Assembly (NCBI GenBank): GCA_003508755.1
Contig: DNTK01000067.1
Location: forward strand, 1 to 7,765
DNA length: 7,765 nucleotides
From: Bacteroidales bacterium
GTDB taxonomy: Bacteria > Bacteroidota > Bacteroidia > Bacteroidales > UBA10428
Direction of reading: 5' to 3'
In this document: positions 6,106 to 7,765 of the stretch, one piece after another
How the letters are laid out: every line of letters starts with the position of its first letter
How positions within the stretch are numbered: position 1 is the stretch's first letter
Translations under genes and position numbers: made by a program
Notes under the pieces: generated by a model
What the model was told of the DNA's origin: nothing
What the model saw: only the letters and a program-made list of their open reading frames with translations
The model's database searches: none

Positions 6106-7765
6106 ATGCTGATGGAGCGCTCTTATATTTTACGAATAACCGGTTTTCAGGTGGGTGTTTTTATATTGCTTGCTTTTCATCTGAGCAGCAAAGCTCAGGT
6201 GCCTAATAACACCTGGCGCGATCACCTTTCCTATCTTCAAGCTTCAACCATCGCTATTTCATCCGATAATGTATTTTGTGCTATGACAACCGGTGGAATG
6301 CTCTCATATAACAAACAAAACGGGGAAATTCAAAAACATTCTAAAGTGAATGGGTTATCTGATGTGAGCATCAGTTCCATCGCTTATTCACCCGGTGCAG
6401 ACCTTTTAATTATTGGGTACAAAAACGGCAACATCGATTTACTTACCCAGAACGGGTTGGTGAATATGCCTGATATAAAGCGAAAACGCATTACCGGTAT
6501 TAAAACCATTTACCAGATTGCTGTTTTTGGCACTGAAGCTTTTCTGGCCTGTGGTTTTGGAATTGTGCATCTCGATTTAGAAGCCCGTGAGGTACGTGAC
6601 AGTTATTTTTTTGGAGCAGGAGGAACACCCATAATTGTTAATGATGTGGCCATTCTGAATGACTACATTTATGCTGCCACAGAATCTGGAATTTATAAAG
6701 CCGATTTAAATGCTCCCAACCTGGTAGACTTTAATTTTTGGAACCGCTTAGAACTTGTACCCCAGGCAACAGAGAACTATAAATTTATTGAAACGTTTAA
6801 TAACCAGGTATTTGCCGTATACACACAAACTGATATTGACAGGATTATTCGCATTGACAGCGATAATTCCTGGAATTCCTGGAACCCGGGAACGGGCACG
6901 AACATTCGTCAATTAATAGCCGGCAACAATTATATCAGTGTAATTAATACCGACGATTCTTATCAGTTCAACTCAGGCCTCGAATTAACACGGCAATTTT
7001 ATATACGGTTAGGGAATTATCTGATTGCCGATACAGATGGACGGGTATATGCTGCTTCTGCGATAACGGGGTTTTCTTATTTTCGCAGCGATGATTCTCA
7101 AGTTTCTGTTAAAGTATCCAATCCAAAGTACAATACTACCTCGAACATATTTACACAGGGCGATCATGTATGGATAGGTTCAGGAGGTTATCGAAATCCT
7201 TACAGAAATGGAGCTGCATACAATTTTTATGATGAGAAATGGACATCATTGTATTCCTATTCAACGGCTGGGTTGGGCCTAATCGGAAACTTTAACAAGT
7301 TTGCATTTCACCCGACAAAAACCAACCATGTGTATGCCAGTTCATACCGGTATGCCTTATACGAGATTGAGAACTACGAAATTGTTAAGACCCATGATTT
7401 AACAACCGTACCCGTGTTCCAACAGGGAATAACACCCGAGGTTGGTGTAAGAATTTTAGGACTCGATATTGATTCACGTGGTAATTTGTGGATGGTAAAT
7501 GAGTATACCCAGGATCCGGTTTTTGTATTACGGGACGATTCGCAATGGGAACAACTTCAATTATCATCGCCGGCGTTTAATCCCCAGACCAGTTGGAGGG
7601 ATTTAATTGTTACCGAAAACAATCAGATTTGGATACTCTCAAACAGGAGCCAGGTAATTGTGCTGCAGGAATTATCGGACGGCAGCATATTGGAAAAGCA
7701 ATTTTCAATAAAAAATGAAGACGGCGATTTGCTCACCTTGTCTTATTCACTTACCGAAGATAAGG
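6106..7765 (+). CDS. porZ: PorZ-like type IX secretion protein (beta-propeller), 3' end outside window
   Basis: The frame is open from ATG 6106 to the window end, giving 553 residues without a stop. A signal peptide is clear: a basic start (MLMERSYILR), a hydrophobic core (VGVFILLAF) and a probable cut after SKA-Q (A30/Q31). The mature protein starts with WRDHLSY (37-43), followed by propeller-blade repeats such as VFCAMTTGGMLSYNKQNGEI, LLIIGYKNGNIDLL and IYAATESGIYKAD. Later copies resemble two-component-regulator propeller blades: DIDSRGNLWMVNE (454-466) and VTENNQIWIL (502-511). This order matches PorZ, an outer-surface partner of the PorU sortase complex that processes and attaches type IX cargo. 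Known PorZ proteins are near 780 residues with a C-terminal sorting-type domain, which would lie beyond the window. Start choice: M1 or M3 both leave the signal peptide intact. If not PorZ itself, it is a secreted propeller protein of the same group. Confidence 0.82.
   Translation, partial: MLMERSYILRITGFQVGVFILLAFHLSSKAQVPNNTWRDHLSYLQASTIAISSDNVFCAMTTGGMLSYNKQNGEIQKHSKVNGLSDVSISSIAYSPGADLLIIGYKNGNIDLLTQNGLVNMPDIKRKRITGIKTIYQIAVFGTEAFLACGFGIVHLDLEAREVRDSYFFGAGGTPIIVNDVAILNDYIYAATESGIYKADLNAPNLVDFNFWNRLELVPQATENYKFIETFNNQVFAVYTQTDIDRIIRIDSDNSWNSWNPGTGTNIRQLIAGNNYISVINTDDSYQFNSGLELTRQFYIRLGNYLIADTDGRVYAASAITGFSYFRSDDSQVSVKVSNPKYNTTSNIFTQGDHVWIGSGGYRNPYRNGAAYNFYDEKWTSLYSYSTAGLGLIGNFNKFAFHPTKTNHVYASSYRYALYEIENYEIVKTHDLTTVPVFQQGITPEVGVRILGLDIDSRGNLWMVNEYTQDPVFVLRDDSQWEQLQLSSPAFNPQTSWRDLIVTENNQIWILSNRSQVIVLQELSDGSILEKQFSIKNEDGDLLTLSYSLTEDK

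Noticed and set aside
7385..7567. Minus-strand 60-residue open frame inside the PorZ-like gene
   Set aside because: It is a shadow of the continuous plus-strand frame, which has a signal peptide and propeller motifs.
1..7765. CRISPR arrays, tRNA/rRNA genes, insertion sequences, toxin-antitoxin or defence systems
   Set aside because: No regularly spaced repeats, cloverleaf-like sequences, transposase motifs or small paired genes were seen on either strand.

Overview
This window looks like a chromosomal segment of a Bacteroidota bacterium, probably a free-living member of the class Bacteroidia (Marinilabiliales-like). The species cannot be named from the sequence. Four things point there. The last gene resembles PorZ, a type IX secretion component found only in this phylum. 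The first gene resembles the Bacteroidota TolB-propeller/outer-membrane-barrel family. The genes lack Shine-Dalgarno sequences and have A/T-rich leaders. The best promoter has the Bacteroidota form TTG-N19-TAnnTTTG instead of a sigma70 form.

Layout, left to right. (1) 2-658, plus strand: the 3' end of an outer-membrane beta-barrel gene, interrupted by an in-frame TAA at 74-76. (2) 640-2147, minus strand: a two-gene unit, a TonB-family protein followed by a fold-type IV aminotransferase (PabC/D-amino-acid-aminotransferase-like), joined by a TAATG stop-start overlap. (3) 2148-2392: a divergent intergenic region with a weak candidate promoter for the next gene. (4) 2393-3118, plus strand: an unrecognised 241-residue soluble protein. 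(5) 3117-3192: a long imperfect hairpin with a U-tract in the minus direction, the likely ilvE terminator. (6) 3200-4219, minus strand: branched-chain amino-acid aminotransferase IlvE (type II), with a strong promoter match just upstream. (7) 4280-4597: an AT-rich gene-free stretch. (8) 4598-5434, plus strand: a two-domain universal stress protein ending in a textbook terminator (5459-5485). (9) 5505-6083: RdgB, the XTP/dITP house-cleaning pyrophosphatase. (10) 6106-7765: a PorZ-like beta-propeller protein, cut off by the window end.

Most of this is housekeeping and envelope biology. IlvE and the small aminotransferase serve amino-acid or cofactor metabolism, RdgB cleans the nucleotide pool, and the TonB-family, barrel and PorZ-like proteins belong to the cell envelope. 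I see no mobile element, CRISPR array, tRNA, rRNA or defence island, and no convincing new multi-gene system. The points most worth checking are the internal stop in the barrel gene, the unrecognised 241-residue protein, the terminator placed 19 nt before rdgB, and the repeated promoter-like motif upstream of ilvE.
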